Below are positions 34,002 through 42,926 of a stretch of DNA of 64,000 nucleotides, one piece after another (the first letter of the stretch is position 1; each line of letters starts with the position of its first letter). The DNA is taken from the NCBI RefSeq assembly GCF_037963865.1, contig NZ_CP150170.1, forward strand, positions 992,001 to 1,056,000. The letters run 5' to 3'. Source of the stretch: Paenibacillus sp. FSL R10-2734. GTDB taxonomy: Bacteria; Bacillota; Bacilli; Paenibacillales; Paenibacillaceae. The notes below the pieces were generated by a model that saw only the letters and a list, made by a program, of their open reading frames with translations, did not search any database and was not told the origin of the DNA. Both the position numbers and the translations under genes were made by a program.

Positions 34002-34586
34002 ATGGACGAAGTTGTGGAGTTATCTTTAACTGAAGCAACCGTCACTGTGTTAAGGGAGTTGGCGGAAGCTGGAAACCTTGGATCAGGCAAAATTGTTGTC
34101 GTTGGAGTTAGCACAAGTGAGGTCGCTGGTGTTCGGATTGGAACCGGTGGTGCGCTTGAAGTCGCGCAGCAACTGCTCGAAGGGGTTCGTTTGGTCGCAG
34201 AGGAAAAAGGATTTCATCTCGTTTATCAGTGCTGCGAGCATTTGAATCGTGCGCTTGTAATGGAACGCTCTTTGTTAGAGTTGCTTAGGTTAAATGAAGT
34301 TTCAGCTGTACCCATACCGGGGGCTGGAGGTTCGATGGCTGCGGCTGCTTATCGCTCTATGAAAGATCCTGTTTTGGCGGAAATGATAGAAGCACATGCT
34401 GGTTTAGATATTGGTGAGACGCTCATAGGTATGCATTTGCGGCGGGTGGCAGTTCCTTTTCGGCCGACTTTACGGTACATTGGAGCAGCTAGGGTGAATG
34501 CGGCATGGACTAGACCCCCGCTTATTGGCGGCGAACGTGCAGTCTACCGTACTCCAGAGCAAAGTGGTTCACAGGCTTGTGATTAA
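34002..34586 (+). CDS. ywlG: UPF0340 family protein YwlG
   Basis: A 194-residue protein of the TIGR01440/UPF0340 family, function unknown. Family segments seen are VVVGVSTSEVAGVRIGTGGA, YQCCEHLNRALVMER, a glycine/alanine-rich VPIPGAGGSMAAAAY, and IGETLIGMHLRRVAVPFRP near the C-terminus. ATG 34002 follows GAGGAGGT at six to seven bases; a GTG three bases earlier is a possible alternative. It is downstream of a ZTP riboswitch and upstream of glyA, so it is probably expressed with one-carbon metabolism, as in other Bacillales. Confidence 0.88.
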   Translation: MDEVVELSLTEATVTVLRELAEAGNLGSGKIVVVGVSTSEVAGVRIGTGGALEVAQQLLEGVRLVAEEKGFHLVYQCCEHLNRALVMERSLLELLRLNEVSAVPIPGAGGSMAAAAYRSMKDPVLAEMIEAHAGLDIGETLIGMHLRRVAVPFRPTLRYIGAARVNAAWTRPPLIGGERAVYRTPEQSGSQACD

Positions 34587-34610
34587 TGAACTTAGTTTTT
34601 TATTTTTTGC

Positions 34611-34655
34611 AGAAACGCAGGCCTAAAGCCTCTTCGTGGCGGGTAAATCGTTTCT
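34611..34655 (+). repeat. AGAAACG/CGTTTCT hairpin repeat upstream of glyA
   Basis: Arms AGAAACG (34611-34617) and CGTTTCT (34649-34655) with an imperfect inner GGC(C)/GGC pairing region. It ends 29 bases before the glyA ribosome site. It belongs to the same family as 43981-44026 and 56391-56435. Confidence 0.45.
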
Positions 34656-34700
34656 ACTTAAATACAACATATCTACACACACTAGGGAGGAAATAAGAAC

Positions 34701-35948
34701 ATGGAACAATTACGTAAGAGTGACCCGGCAGTACTGGAAGCGATGGAACTGGAACTGAAACGTCAGCGTGCCAACATTGAGCTTATTGCCTCAGAGAATA
34801 TCGTTAGCGAAGCCGTAATGGAAGCCATGGGCTCAGTGCTTACGAACAAATATGCAGAAGGCTATCCAGGCAAACGTTATTATGGTGGTTGTGAAGATGT
34901 AGATATCGTTGAGAATTTGGCTCGTGATCGTGCAAAAGAGTTATTCGGTGCGGAACATGTCAACGTACAACCGCATTCCGGAGCACAAGCGAATATGGCT
35001 GTTTATCTGGCTGCGCTTAACCCGGGTGACACTGTGCTTGGAATGAACTTGGCGCATGGCGGACATTTAACGCACGGTAGTCCAGTAAATGCTTCTGGAT
35101 TGCTCTATAACTTCGTTGCTTATGGTGTACAAGAAGATACTTTCCTGATTGATTATGATGAAGTGCGCAAAGCAGCCTTTAAACACCGTCCTAAATTGAT
35201 TGTTGCTGGTGCAAGTGCGTACCCGCGTATTATTGATTTCGAGAAACTCGGCGCTATTGCTAATGATGTGGGTGCATTATTTATGGTAGATATGGCCCAT
35301 ATCGCAGGTCTGGTTGCTGCGGGTCTTCATCCGAGTCCAGTTCCTCATGCGCATTTCGTTACAACTACAACGCATAAGACTTTGCGTGGTCCTCGCGGTG
35401 GTATGATTATGTGCAGACAGCCATGGGCTGCTGCAATTGACAAAGCGGTGTTCCCTGGTTCTCAAGGTGGACCACTTATGCATGTTATTGCTTCAAAAGC
35501 CGTTGCATTCGGCGAAGCTTTGCTGCCATCCTTTAAGACTTATGCCGAGAATGTAGTGAAGAATGCAAATGTCCTCGCGGAAACACTGATCAGCGAAGGA
35601 GTTAACATTGTATCCGGTGGTACGGATAACCACTTGATGTTGCTTGATACACGTAACCTGAACATTACTGGAAAAGATGCGGAAAAAGTACTAGATTCCA
35701 TCGGAATCACTGTGAATAAAAACGCAATTCCATTTGATCCTACCAGCCCTTTTGTAACTAGTGGTATCCGTATTGGTACACCTGCAGTTACTTCCCGTGG
35801 CATGGATGAGCAAGCAATGGTGGCTATTGGTCGTATCATAGCTAATGTTCTGAAGAATCCGAAGGACGAAGCGAAATTGACTGAGGCAGCTCGTCAAGTT
35901 GCTGAATTGACGGATCAGTACCCACTGTATCCAGAACTGAAATACTAG
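34701..35948 (+). CDS. glyA: Serine hydroxymethyltransferase
   Basis: PLP enzyme converting serine and tetrahydrofolate to glycine and 5,10-methylene-THF. The 415-residue protein has IELIASENIVS, NKYAEGYPGKRYYGGCE, HVNVQPHSGAQANMAVY, DMAHIAGLVAAGLHPSPVP and the PLP-lysine motif TTTTHKTLRGPRGG near 227. Length and motifs are standard. ATG 34701 follows GGGAGG. Transcription is probably controlled by the ZTP riboswitch upstream of ywlG. Confidence 0.97.
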   Translation: MEQLRKSDPAVLEAMELELKRQRANIELIASENIVSEAVMEAMGSVLTNKYAEGYPGKRYYGGCEDVDIVENLARDRAKELFGAEHVNVQPHSGAQANMAVYLAALNPGDTVLGMNLAHGGHLTHGSPVNASGLLYNFVAYGVQEDTFLIDYDEVRKAAFKHRPKLIVAGASAYPRIIDFEKLGAIANDVGALFMVDMAHIAGLVAAGLHPSPVPHAHFVTTTTHKTLRGPRGGMIMCRQPWAAAIDKAVFPGSQGGPLMHVIASKAVAFGEALLPSFKTYAENVVKNANVLAETLISEGVNIVSGGTDNHLMLLDTRNLNITGKDAEKVLDSIGITVNKNAIPFDPTSPFVTSGIRIGTPAVTSRGMDEQAMVAIGRIIANVLKNPKDEAKLTEAARQVAELTDQYPLYPELKY

Positions 35949-35975
35949 TTCTTATTCGTATTAATGAATGAGTCT

Positions 35976-36017
35976 ACCTCCACCAAGTCCTGATTTCGGG
36001 TTTGGTGGAGGTTTTTT
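35976..36017 (+). terminator. Rho-independent terminator after glyA
   Basis: Perfect eleven-base stem ACCTCCACCAA / TTGGTGGAGGT with a T run of six. The gap 36018-36258 after it is AT-rich and holds nothing I recognise. Confidence 0.9.
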
Positions 36018-36258
36018 GTTGTTTATTGTTCACAATATTACAATGGAGATATTGATGAAAAGAATGAAATTAATTATGAAAGTTCATGGAATTTTCATAA
36101 AAATTAGTGAAAAAAATGTGAATAGTATGAAAAATGTAAACTTGCACAACCTAATTTAGGTTTTATAGCTGGAAAGGCACTGAAATTCCAATCCTTACCT
36201 TTCTAAACAAAGGAAATACAAGGGAAAAGCTTCAATATGGATACAAGTTCCTTTCTAG

Positions 36259-36287
36259 GTGAAATGCGACGATGGGAATGCTATAAT
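36259..36287 (+). promoter_or_regulatory. Sigma-A promoter of upp
   Basis: -35 GTGAAA (36259-36264), 17-base spacer, extended -10 TGCTATAAT (36279-36287), about 80 bases before upp. Confidence 0.65.
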
Positions 36288-36366
36288 AGACAGGATTTAG
36301 CCATAGAGAAGCAAAAGTGCTTTCTAGGGTTATAGACACGACTTACAATTACCGGAGGGACAGTAA

Positions 36367-36996
36367 ATGGGAAAATTGGTGATTTGCGATCATCCTTTAA
36401 TTCAACACAAACTAACATTTATTCGCGACGTAAGAACAAACACGAAGGATTTCAGAGAGCATGTTGACGAAGTTGCTACATTGATGGCTTATGAGATTAC
36501 ACGGGATATTCCTCTAGAGACCATTACAGTACAAACACCGGTCACTGAAACCGAAAGCAAAGTGATTTCAGGAAGAATGCTTGGGCTTATCCCTATTCTT
36601 CGTGCCGGCCTAGGTATGCTTGAGGGCGTCCTAAAGCTTCTCCCTGCTGCTAAAGTAGGACATGTTGGCTTATTCCGTGATCCGGACACACTTCAACCGG
36701 TAGAGTATTACATCAAGCTTCCTACAGATGTACAGGAACGTGAGTTGATCGTAATTGATCCGATGCTAGCTACAGGGGGATCCGCGATCGCTGCCATTAC
36801 CTCGCTGAAGAACCGCGGCTGTACACAGATTAAAATGATGAACCTGATTGCGGCTCCGGAAGGTGTTGCTGCAGTTCAAGAAGCGCATCCAGATGTAGAT
36901 ATTTACGTAGCCGCGCTTGATTCTCATTTGAATGAACATGGATATATCGTCCCAGGACTTGGCGATGCTGGAGATCGTTTGTACGGAACTAAGTAA
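36367..36996 (+). CDS. upp: Uracil phosphoribosyltransferase
   Basis: Salvage enzyme making UMP from uracil and PRPP. The 209-residue protein has the HPLIQHKLTFIRD start, GLIPILRAGLGML (residues 78-90), the PRPP loop VIDPMLATGGSAIAA near 128, and the uracil-binding YIVPGLGDAGDRLYGTK at the C-terminus. ATG 36367 follows CGGAGGG. The place between glyA and mnaA/atp matches B. subtilis (glyA-upp-mnaA-atp). Confidence 0.97.
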   Translation: MGKLVICDHPLIQHKLTFIRDVRTNTKDFREHVDEVATLMAYEITRDIPLETITVQTPVTETESKVISGRMLGLIPILRAGLGMLEGVLKLLPAAKVGHVGLFRDPDTLQPVEYYIKLPTDVQERELIVIDPMLATGGSAIAAITSLKNRGCTQIKMMNLIAAPEGVAAVQEAHPDVDIYVAALDSHLNEHGYIVPGLGDAGDRLYGTK

Positions 36997-37058
36997 ATAG
37001 TAATCAGTAACAGGTAATACATTGAGTTTTTAATTTTTTTGATGAAAGGGTAGGGGTT

Positions 37059-38219
37059 ATGTCCAAAATTAAAGTGATGACTATTTTCGGAGTGCGCCCC
37101 GAGGCGATCAAGATGGCTCCTCTAGTTCTTGAGCTGAAGAAGCATCCTGAGCATATCGAGTCCATCGTATGTGTTACTGCACAGCACAGAGAATTGCTCG
37201 ATCAAGTGTTGGAAGTGTTCAATATAACTCCTGATTACGATCTGGATGTGATGAAGGACCGTCAGACACTTAATGAGATTACTATTCGAGTGCTTGAAGG
37301 CTTGGAACCTGTACTCAGAGAGGTTAAACCTGATATCGTACTGGTGCACGGAGATACATTAACGACGTTCCTTGCAAGTTACGCCTCTTTCCTGCAGCAA
37401 ATTCAGGTTGGGCACGTAGAAGCAGGACTTCGGACATGGAACAAATTGTCTCCGTATCCTGAAGAAATGAACCGTCAACTTACAGGTGTGTTAGCAGATC
37501 TACACTTCGCTCCAACCGATTGGTCAGCTGGTAACCTGAGACATGAGAACAAAAAAGAATCAAGTATTTATATCACAGGCAACACTGTAACCGATGTGTT
37601 TCAATATACCGTACAGCCTGATTACAGGCATCCTGTTTTGGATTTCGCTTCAGGGAAAAGACTTATTTTGATGACCGCTCACCGTAGAGAATCGCAAGGT
37701 GAACCGCATCGCAATATCTTCCGAGCAGTCAAAAGAATCGCTGATGAATTCGAAGATGTTGCCATTGTTTATCCTGTGCATCCGAGTCCTGCTGTTAAGG
37801 AACCTGCACATGAAATCTTGGGTGGACATCCGAGAATCAAGCTGATTGATCCACTGGATGTCGTAGACTTGCATAATTTTTATCCGCATACTCACTTGAT
37901 ATTAACCGATTCCGGTGGTTTGCAAGAGGAAGCTCCTTCATACGGAGTTCCCGTGCTTGTGCTTCGTGATACGACGGAGCGTCCTGAAGGGATAGACGCT
38001 GGAACGCTAGAACTTGTGGGCACGGACGAGGAGAAGGTGTATGAACGGACACATGCTCTTTTGACTGATAATGAGCTCTATCAGTCGATGAGTCGGGCCG
38101 CCAACCCGTACGGTGATGGCAAAGCCTCCCAACGAATTGTCAATGCGATTTTGCACCATTTTGGTGTGAACAAGGAACGTCCTGAAGAGTTTCACAGAAT
38201 GTTCACAAAAAATAAATAA
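37059..38219 (+). CDS. mnaA: UDP-N-acetylglucosamine 2-epimerase (non-hydrolysing)
   Basis: Interconverts UDP-GlcNAc and UDP-ManNAc, the ManNAc donor for wall teichoic acid linkage units and secondary cell-wall polymers. The 386-residue GT-B-fold protein has VMTIFGVRPEAIKMAPLV, VHGDTLTTFLASYASF, VGHVEAGLRTWNKLSPYPEE, LMTAHRRESQGEP, and LTDSGGLQEEAPSYGVPVLV with the UDP site. ATG 37059 follows AAAGGGTAGGGG. Its product would feed the TagA-like enzyme at 59.6 kb. Confidence 0.95.
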   Translation: MSKIKVMTIFGVRPEAIKMAPLVLELKKHPEHIESIVCVTAQHRELLDQVLEVFNITPDYDLDVMKDRQTLNEITIRVLEGLEPVLREVKPDIVLVHGDTLTTFLASYASFLQQIQVGHVEAGLRTWNKLSPYPEEMNRQLTGVLADLHFAPTDWSAGNLRHENKKESSIYITGNTVTDVFQYTVQPDYRHPVLDFASGKRLILMTAHRRESQGEPHRNIFRAVKRIADEFEDVAIVYPVHPSPAVKEPAHEILGGHPRIKLIDPLDVVDLHNFYPHTHLILTDSGGLQEEAPSYGVPVLVLRDTTERPEGIDAGTLELVGTDEEKVYERTHALLTDNELYQSMSRAANPYGDGKASQRIVNAILHHFGVNKERPEEFHRMFTKNK

Positions 38220-38348
38220 TTTCATTTAAAGTAATATTTGATCTGTTAAAATCAACATACAGTCAAACTGTACGGTTTATATGGTTTTGGAACATTTTGC
38301 TGTGATTATTTTCATGTTTTCAAGGGTTTTTAAGTAATGTTCAATGAA

Positions 38349-38378
38349 TTGACAAAGTCTCCAGAAATTCAGTAAAAT
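38349..38378 (+). promoter_or_regulatory. Sigma-A promoter of the ATP synthase operon
   Basis: -35 TTGACA (38349-38354), 18-base spacer, -10 TAAAAT (38373-38378). Transcription would begin only about a dozen bases before the first gene. Confidence 0.6.
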
Positions 38379-38396
38379 TAGTTGGGATTGTAGCCA

Positions 38397-38630
38397 ATGA
38401 AAGAACAAAATAGCAGGGACAGCTTGTTACAGACCGCGCTTATCATTGGAAGTGCAGGCACTATACTCGCCGCTTACATTATTATTGGTTTTTTTGCGGC
38501 AAGGTGGCTGAAAGACCTGATGGAAGGCCCAAGATATTGGCTCGCCATTGGCACTATAACCGGAATGATTCTGGGGATTGTGAACGTCGTCCTGTTAATT
38601 AAAAAATTTTTGGGGGAGCAGAATGGATAA
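38397..38630 (+). CDS. AtpZ/AtpI-type small membrane protein
   Basis: A 77-residue protein with two membrane helices (about 11-33 and 46-68) resembling AtpZ (PF09527), first gene of many F-ATPase operons, proposed to move divalent cations or to help assemble the c-ring. The C-terminal part LMEGPRYWLAIGTITGMILG is typical. ATG 38397 lacks a clear ribosome site, and the mapped promoter gives a leader of about 12 bases. The end overlaps the next gene by eight bases. Confidence 0.75.
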   Translation: MKEQNSRDSLLQTALIIGSAGTILAAYIIIGFFAARWLKDLMEGPRYWLAIGTITGMILGIVNVVLLIKKFLGEQNG

Positions 38631-39000
38631 TATGACTCCCATGATCAATACCGTCACTAGAGTTACGCTCGTCCTTATGGCAGGACTCTTAATGGGCTGG
38701 GCACTTCATCATGAAACCAGGGATGTTACGCTGGGCATGACTCTAGGTCTGGTGGCGGGATTGGTAAACTTTCGTTATCTGGCCGTCAAGGTTCGACGGG
38801 TAACGCAGTCGATTGCGAGCAACGAAGGGAATGCCTTCAGCCTCGGTTTTGTTACACGGATTAGCTTCGCAATTTTGGTCACCATGTTCGCGGTCAAGAT
38901 TGAGCATTTCTCCCTGGTAGCAACTGTTTCGGGCGTATTCATTCCTCAGCTTCTCGCCATTCCTGCGGGGATATATCTGAGTGTGAAGAACAAACTTTAA
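38623..39000 (+). CDS. atpI: ATP synthase protein I
   Basis: A 125-residue protein with four predicted membrane helices in the place and size of AtpI, the c-ring assembly chaperone of F-type ATP synthases. Visible are RVTLVLMAGLLMGWALH, LGLVAGLVNFRYLAVKVRRV and two C-terminal helices. Sequence conservation in this family is low, so the call rests on size, topology and position. ATG 38623 follows GGGGGAGCAG and overlaps the previous gene. Confidence 0.82.
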   Translation: MDNMTPMINTVTRVTLVLMAGLLMGWALHHETRDVTLGMTLGLVAGLVNFRYLAVKVRRVTQSIASNEGNAFSLGFVTRISFAILVTMFAVKIEHFSLVATVSGVFIPQLLAIPAGIYLSVKNKL

Positions 39001-39029
39001 CCAGATTAAAGAGAAAGGGGGATGATACT

Positions 39030-39797
39030 ATGCACGCTATGCCGAAAATCTTTGTCGGAGGAATACCGATAGATATATCAGCCGTATTAATGCTTCTGAT
39101 CAGTTGTACAGTAGTGTTTGTACTGGTGATGTTGTCGGTTCGCAAGCTTTCGGTTGAGAATCCATCTAAGCTTCAGAATTTTATGGAATGGGTTGTAGAA
39201 TTTGTAGAAGGTGTCGTTAGCAGTGCTATGGACCTGAAGAAAGGAAAACCTTACATATCTTTGGGGCTAACGTTGATTCTGTTTATCTTTGTTTCCAACC
39301 TTCTTGGATTGCCTTTCTCAGTTGTAACTGAAGCGCATGGACCTGTAACCGTGTTTGGCCATGTAATAGAAGCAACCAGGAACTTGGCGCATGGTGATCA
39401 TGTTGAGATCTTATGGTACAAGTCGCCGACTGCTGACATTAATGTCACTGCGGGATTGGCAATTATCGTGTTTATTTTGATGAACTTCCTGGGCATTAAG
39501 CTCAACGGTAAGCATTATTTCAAACACTATATTGAGCCGTTTCCAATCTTTTTGCCACTGAACATTATCGAGAACTTGGCAAAACCAGTAGCTCTGGCTA
39601 TTCGTCTATTTGCTAACATTTTTGCCGGAGAAGTACTGATTACAGTCATTTTGAAACTGGGGATTCTCAGTATTCCGTTCCTGGCTGTATGGCAAGGATT
39701 CAGTATTTTCGTCGGGGCACTACAGGCGTTTATCTTTACAATTCTGACGATGGTTTATATCGCACAGATGACGATTCACGAAGAAGAAGCACATTAA
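39030..39797 (+). CDS. atpB: ATP synthase F0 subunit a
   Basis: Membrane stator subunit that forms the proton half-channels against the c-ring. The 255-residue protein has about six hydrophobic segments, the conserved KPVALAIRLFANIFAGEVLI helix with the essential arginine, and the final FSIFVGALQAFIFTILTMVYIA helix. ATG 39030 follows AAAGGGGG. No sodium-type residues were noted. Confidence 0.95.
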   Translation: MHAMPKIFVGGIPIDISAVLMLLISCTVVFVLVMLSVRKLSVENPSKLQNFMEWVVEFVEGVVSSAMDLKKGKPYISLGLTLILFIFVSNLLGLPFSVVTEAHGPVTVFGHVIEATRNLAHGDHVEILWYKSPTADINVTAGLAIIVFILMNFLGIKLNGKHYFKHYIEPFPIFLPLNIIENLAKPVALAIRLFANIFAGEVLITVILKLGILSIPFLAVWQGFSIFVGALQAFIFTILTMVYIAQMTIHEEEAH

Positions 39798-39901
39798 TGA
39801 ACTGCTGCGAAGAGAACGGCTATCGCCTGATTTTCTTTCGCGGGAGATATCTTATATCATTAAACACAATATGAACCAAAATTAAAGGAGGATATTTACA
39901 A

Positions 39902-40117
39902 ATGGAATTTTTAGCAGCAGCAATAGCGGTTGGATTGGGTGCACTTGGCGCAGGTCTTGGTAACGGTATGATCGTAAGTAGAACAGTTGAGTCCATCGCT
40001 CGTCAACCAGAAGCTCGTAACGCTCTTCAAACTACAATGTTTATCGGTGTAGGTATCGTCGAAGTTATTCCGTTGGCAGCAACAGTTATCGCATTCCTGA
40101 TCATGTTTTCATCTTAA
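39902..40117 (+). CDS. atpE: ATP synthase F0 subunit c
   Basis: A 71-residue hairpin of two membrane helices forming the rotating ring. Helix 1 has the glycine zipper GLGALGAGLGNG (11-22), the polar loop has RQPEAR (35-40), and helix 2 has the proton-carrying glutamate E54 (GIVEVIPL). There is no glutamine partner typical of sodium rings, so a proton ring is likely. AAAGGAGG precedes ATG 39902 by about 8 bases. The gap after the gene has a small hairpin AAACCGTAtttACGGTTT (near 40120-40137). Confidence 0.97.
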   Translation: MEFLAAAIAVGLGALGAGLGNGMIVSRTVESIARQPEARNALQTTMFIGVGIVEVIPLAATVIAFLIMFSS

Positions 40118-40214
40118 TAAACCGTATTTACGGTTTGGCGGGGACGGCCGATGCCATCCGCGCCTTACTTTTGTATACGTCCGCATGACGCGGTAAGGGA
40201 AGGGAGTGACCTCA

Positions 40215-40703
40215 GTGGAAATTGTTTGGACAAACATCTTATTTTCAATTCTAGCCTTTGGGATTCTATATTTCTTGCTCAGTAAGTATGCGTTCAGCAA
40301 ACTGTTCGCAGTTATGGAGAAACGCCGTGAGCTAGTAATGCAGCAAATGGATGAAGCTGCGAAGACTAGAGAGCAAGCGGTCGCGTATGTGGAAGAGCAG
40401 AAGCAGGCGCTGAACAGTGCACGCCAGGAAGCTCAACAGATTATTCAACAATCGCAAATTACTAGTAATCAACAGGTAGAACAAGCTTTGGCGCAAGCTA
40501 AAGTTGAAGCTGCACGTGTCAAAGAAGAGGCCGTGCGCGATATCGAGAACGAGAAGAATAAAGCAGTGGAAGAGTTGCGCAGCGAAATTGGAACGGCATC
40601 TGTTCGTATTGCTTCTAAGCTTCTTAAGAAAGAAGTTAGTGCTAGCAGTGAGCAGGAGCAGCTTGTGAACCAATACCTCAATGAGGTAGGAGGCCGATCA
40701 TGA
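40215..40703 (+). CDS. atpF: ATP synthase F0 subunit b
   Basis: Peripheral stalk subunit: one N-terminal membrane helix (NILFSILAFGILYFLLSKYAF) followed by a long charged coiled coil rich in Glu, Gln, Ala and Lys. GTG 40215 is preferred over GTG 40206, because GGGAG (40202-40206) is then eight bases upstream rather than overlapping the start. The last four bases overlap atpH (ATGA). Confidence 0.93.
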   Translation: MEIVWTNILFSILAFGILYFLLSKYAFSKLFAVMEKRRELVMQQMDEAAKTREQAVAYVEEQKQALNSARQEAQQIIQQSQITSNQQVEQALAQAKVEAARVKEEAVRDIENEKNKAVEELRSEIGTASVRIASKLLKKEVSASSEQEQLVNQYLNEVGGRS

Positions 40704-41251
40704 GCCGCGATACGGTAGTTGCCAAGCGCTACGCTAAAGCATTGTACAGTGCAGCGGTAGAGAAGGGGATTACCCTTGAAGTAGAAGAACAGCTCAAGGC
40801 AGTGGTCGAAGTATTACATTCAGACCAAGAGGTACAGCGGTTTATTCTTGCACCGCGTATCTCAGAGTCCGACAAGCTGAAAGTGCTGCGCACAGCACTT
40901 CAAGATAAGCTCTCTCCTATCGTGATGAACATTGTAGAACTGTTAGTAGAGCGAGGCAGAACCGATATTTTTGCCGAACTGCTGGATACGTATATCAAGA
41001 TTGAAGGAGACGCTCTTGGCATTGGTGATGCTAAGGTATACTCCGTTTATTCTTTAAGTGAAGAAGAACAAGCGGCTGTAGCTGCAGAATTCGGCCAGCT
41101 CGTAAACCGTAAAATCCGGGTTACGAACGTGGTGGATCCAAGCCTGCTGGGAGGACTGAAAGTTTATATCGGCGATACGCTGTATGACGGCAGTCTGTCT
41201 AGCAAATTGGAACGTCTCGAGAAATCCTTTAATGATAAGCATAGAAGATAG
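40700..41251 (+). CDS. atpH: ATP synthase F1 subunit delta
   Basis: A 183-residue protein joining the F1 head to the b stalk. N-terminal VAKRYAKALYSAAVEKG and the C-terminal region DPSLLGGLKVYIGDTLYDGS with SSKLERL are standard for the family. It overlaps atpF by four bases, so translation is probably coupled. Confidence 0.95.
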   Translation: MSRDTVVAKRYAKALYSAAVEKGITLEVEEQLKAVVEVLHSDQEVQRFILAPRISESDKLKVLRTALQDKLSPIVMNIVELLVERGRTDIFAELLDTYIKIEGDALGIGDAKVYSVYSLSEEEQAAVAAEFGQLVNRKIRVTNVVDPSLLGGLKVYIGDTLYDGSLSSKLERLEKSFNDKHRR

Positions 41252-41262
41252 GGGTGAGGATA

Positions 41263-42774
41263 TTGGGCATCAGACCTGAAGAGATCAGCACTTTGATCAA
41301 AAGTCAAATTGAGCAATATAAAGCCGATATCGAAGTTGCCGAAGTCGGCACCGTCATTCAAGTCGGAGACGGTATCGCTCGTGTCTACGGTCTGGAAAAC
41401 GCAATGGCAGGCGAGTTGCTAGAGTTCTCCAACGGTGTAGTGGGCATGGCGCTCAATCTGGAAGAAAGCAACGTCGGTGTTGTTATTCTGGGTGAGTACA
41501 AGGAAATTCGTGAAGGCGATCAAGTAAAACGTACTGGACAAATCATGCAAGTTCCAGTTGGAGAGGCCCTTCTGGGTCGTGTAGTAAACGCACTCGGTAT
41601 GCCGCTTGACGGTAAAGGCCCAATTCAAACGACGGAGTTCCGTCCGGTTGAGAATAACGCTCCTGGTGTTATCGACCGTAAATCGGTTCATGAGCCAATG
41701 CAAACTGGCCTTAAAGCGATTGATGCGATGGTACCAATTGGTCGTGGACAACGCGAACTTATCATTGGTGACCGTCAAACAGGTAAAACTGCAATCGCAA
41801 TTGATGCGATTATCAACCAAAAAGGCAACGGAATGAAATGTATTTATGTTGCCATTGGACAAAAACAATCTACAGTAGCACAGGTTGTAGAAACTCTCCG
41901 CCGTCATGGTGCGTTGGAATATACAATCATTGTAACTGCTTCGGCTTCCGAGCCATCCCCACTGTTGTATATTGCTCCATACGCAGGTTGCGCAATGGGC
42001 GAATACTTCATGTACAAGGGCGAACATGTACTGATCATTTATGATGACCTTTCAAAACAAGCTTCGGCTTATCGCGAATTGTCCTTGCTGCTTCGTCGTC
42101 CACCGGGTCGTGAAGCGTTCCCTGGTGACGTGTTCTACTTGCATTCCCGTCTTTTGGAACGTGCGGCTAAGCTTAGTGATGCGCTTGGTGGTGGTTCATT
42201 AACCGCGCTTCCTTTCATCGAAACACAAGCATCTGACGTATCAGCTTACATTCCTACGAACGTAATCTCGATTACAGATGGTCAAATTTTCCTTGAATCC
42301 GATCTGTTCAACTCTGGACAACGTCCGGCAATCAACGTCGGTATCTCCGTTTCCCGTGTAGGGGGTTCCGCTCAGATTAAAGCGATGAAGAAGGTTGCTG
42401 GCTCGCTCCGTCTGGATCTTGCCCAATATCGTGAACTTCAAGCTTTCTCGCAGTTCGGCTCAGATCTAGATAAATCGACGCTTGCTCGTCTGAATCGCGG
42501 AGCGCGTATGATGGAAGTTCTGAAGCAAGGTGTAAATCAGCCGTTGACTGTTGAGCATCAAGTACTCAGCTTGTACACAGCTGTAAAAGGATATTTGGAT
42601 GATATTCCTGTTAAAGACGTAAAACGTTTTGAAAAGGAATTTCTTGCTTACATGGATAGCAGTGCTGCTGAAGTTGCTCAATCCATCAAAGATACAAAAG
42701 ATTTGACAGCAGATAACGAAGCCGCTCTTAAAGCAGCAATTGATAAATTTAAAAGAGGCTTTGCTACTAGCTAA
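41263..42774 (+). CDS. atpA: ATP synthase F1 subunit alpha
   Basis: Regulatory/non-catalytic nucleotide-binding subunit, 503 residues. Visible are GIRPEEISTLIKSQIEQY at the start, the P-loop GDRQTGKTAIA near 169, the VYVAIGQK-like IYVAIGQKQSTVAQ, the IYDDLSKQASAYRELSLLLR segment, and the PGREAFPGDVFYLHSRLLER arginine-finger region. TTG 41263 is preferred: AGGGGTGAGG lies just before it and the protein then begins as the family usually does; GTG 41254 is an alternative. Confidence 0.96.
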   Translation: MGIRPEEISTLIKSQIEQYKADIEVAEVGTVIQVGDGIARVYGLENAMAGELLEFSNGVVGMALNLEESNVGVVILGEYKEIREGDQVKRTGQIMQVPVGEALLGRVVNALGMPLDGKGPIQTTEFRPVENNAPGVIDRKSVHEPMQTGLKAIDAMVPIGRGQRELIIGDRQTGKTAIAIDAIINQKGNGMKCIYVAIGQKQSTVAQVVETLRRHGALEYTIIVTASASEPSPLLYIAPYAGCAMGEYFMYKGEHVLIIYDDLSKQASAYRELSLLLRRPPGREAFPGDVFYLHSRLLERAAKLSDALGGGSLTALPFIETQASDVSAYIPTNVISITDGQIFLESDLFNSGQRPAINVGISVSRVGGSAQIKAMKKVAGSLRLDLAQYRELQAFSQFGSDLDKSTLARLNRGARMMEVLKQGVNQPLTVEHQVLSLYTAVKGYLDDIPVKDVKRFEKEFLAYMDSSAAEVAQSIKDTKDLTADNEAALKAAIDKFKRGFATS

Positions 42775-42805
42775 TATAGATAGTGCGTAAACGGATCTTA
42801 CTAAG

Positions 42806-42912
42806 TGAGCTTTGGCTCTGCCGAAGCTCAGGCTTTACTTATAAAGTTAGCTTTGACTCCGTTAAAGCTAAGATGATGCTTACGAAGTTAGCTTTGACTT
42901 CGTCAAAGCTTT
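42806..42912 (+). repeat. Three tandem hairpins in the atpA-atpG gap
   Basis: Hairpins at 42806-42830 (TGAGCTTTGGC ... GCTCA), 42847-42871 (TTAGCTTTGAC ... GTTAAAGCTAA) and 42887-42912 (AGCTTTGACttcGTCAAAGCT). Units 2 and 3 are near copies about 42 bases apart. The last stands directly before the atpG ribosome site AAGGTGG. Confidence 0.75.
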
Positions 42913-42926
42913 AAGGTGGTGAAATC

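Noticed and set aside
35968..36159. A 63-residue frame after glyA
   Set aside because: It runs straight through the glyA terminator stem and has no ribosome site.
41419..42027. A 202-residue minus-strand frame within atpA
   Set aside because: Antisense to a highly conserved gene, no ribosome site, odd composition rich in Asn, Phe and Thr.
42806..42912. CRISPR array suggested by repeated AGCTTTGAC units
   Set aside because: Units are hairpins of unequal spacing without unique spacers, and only three occur; there are no cas genes.
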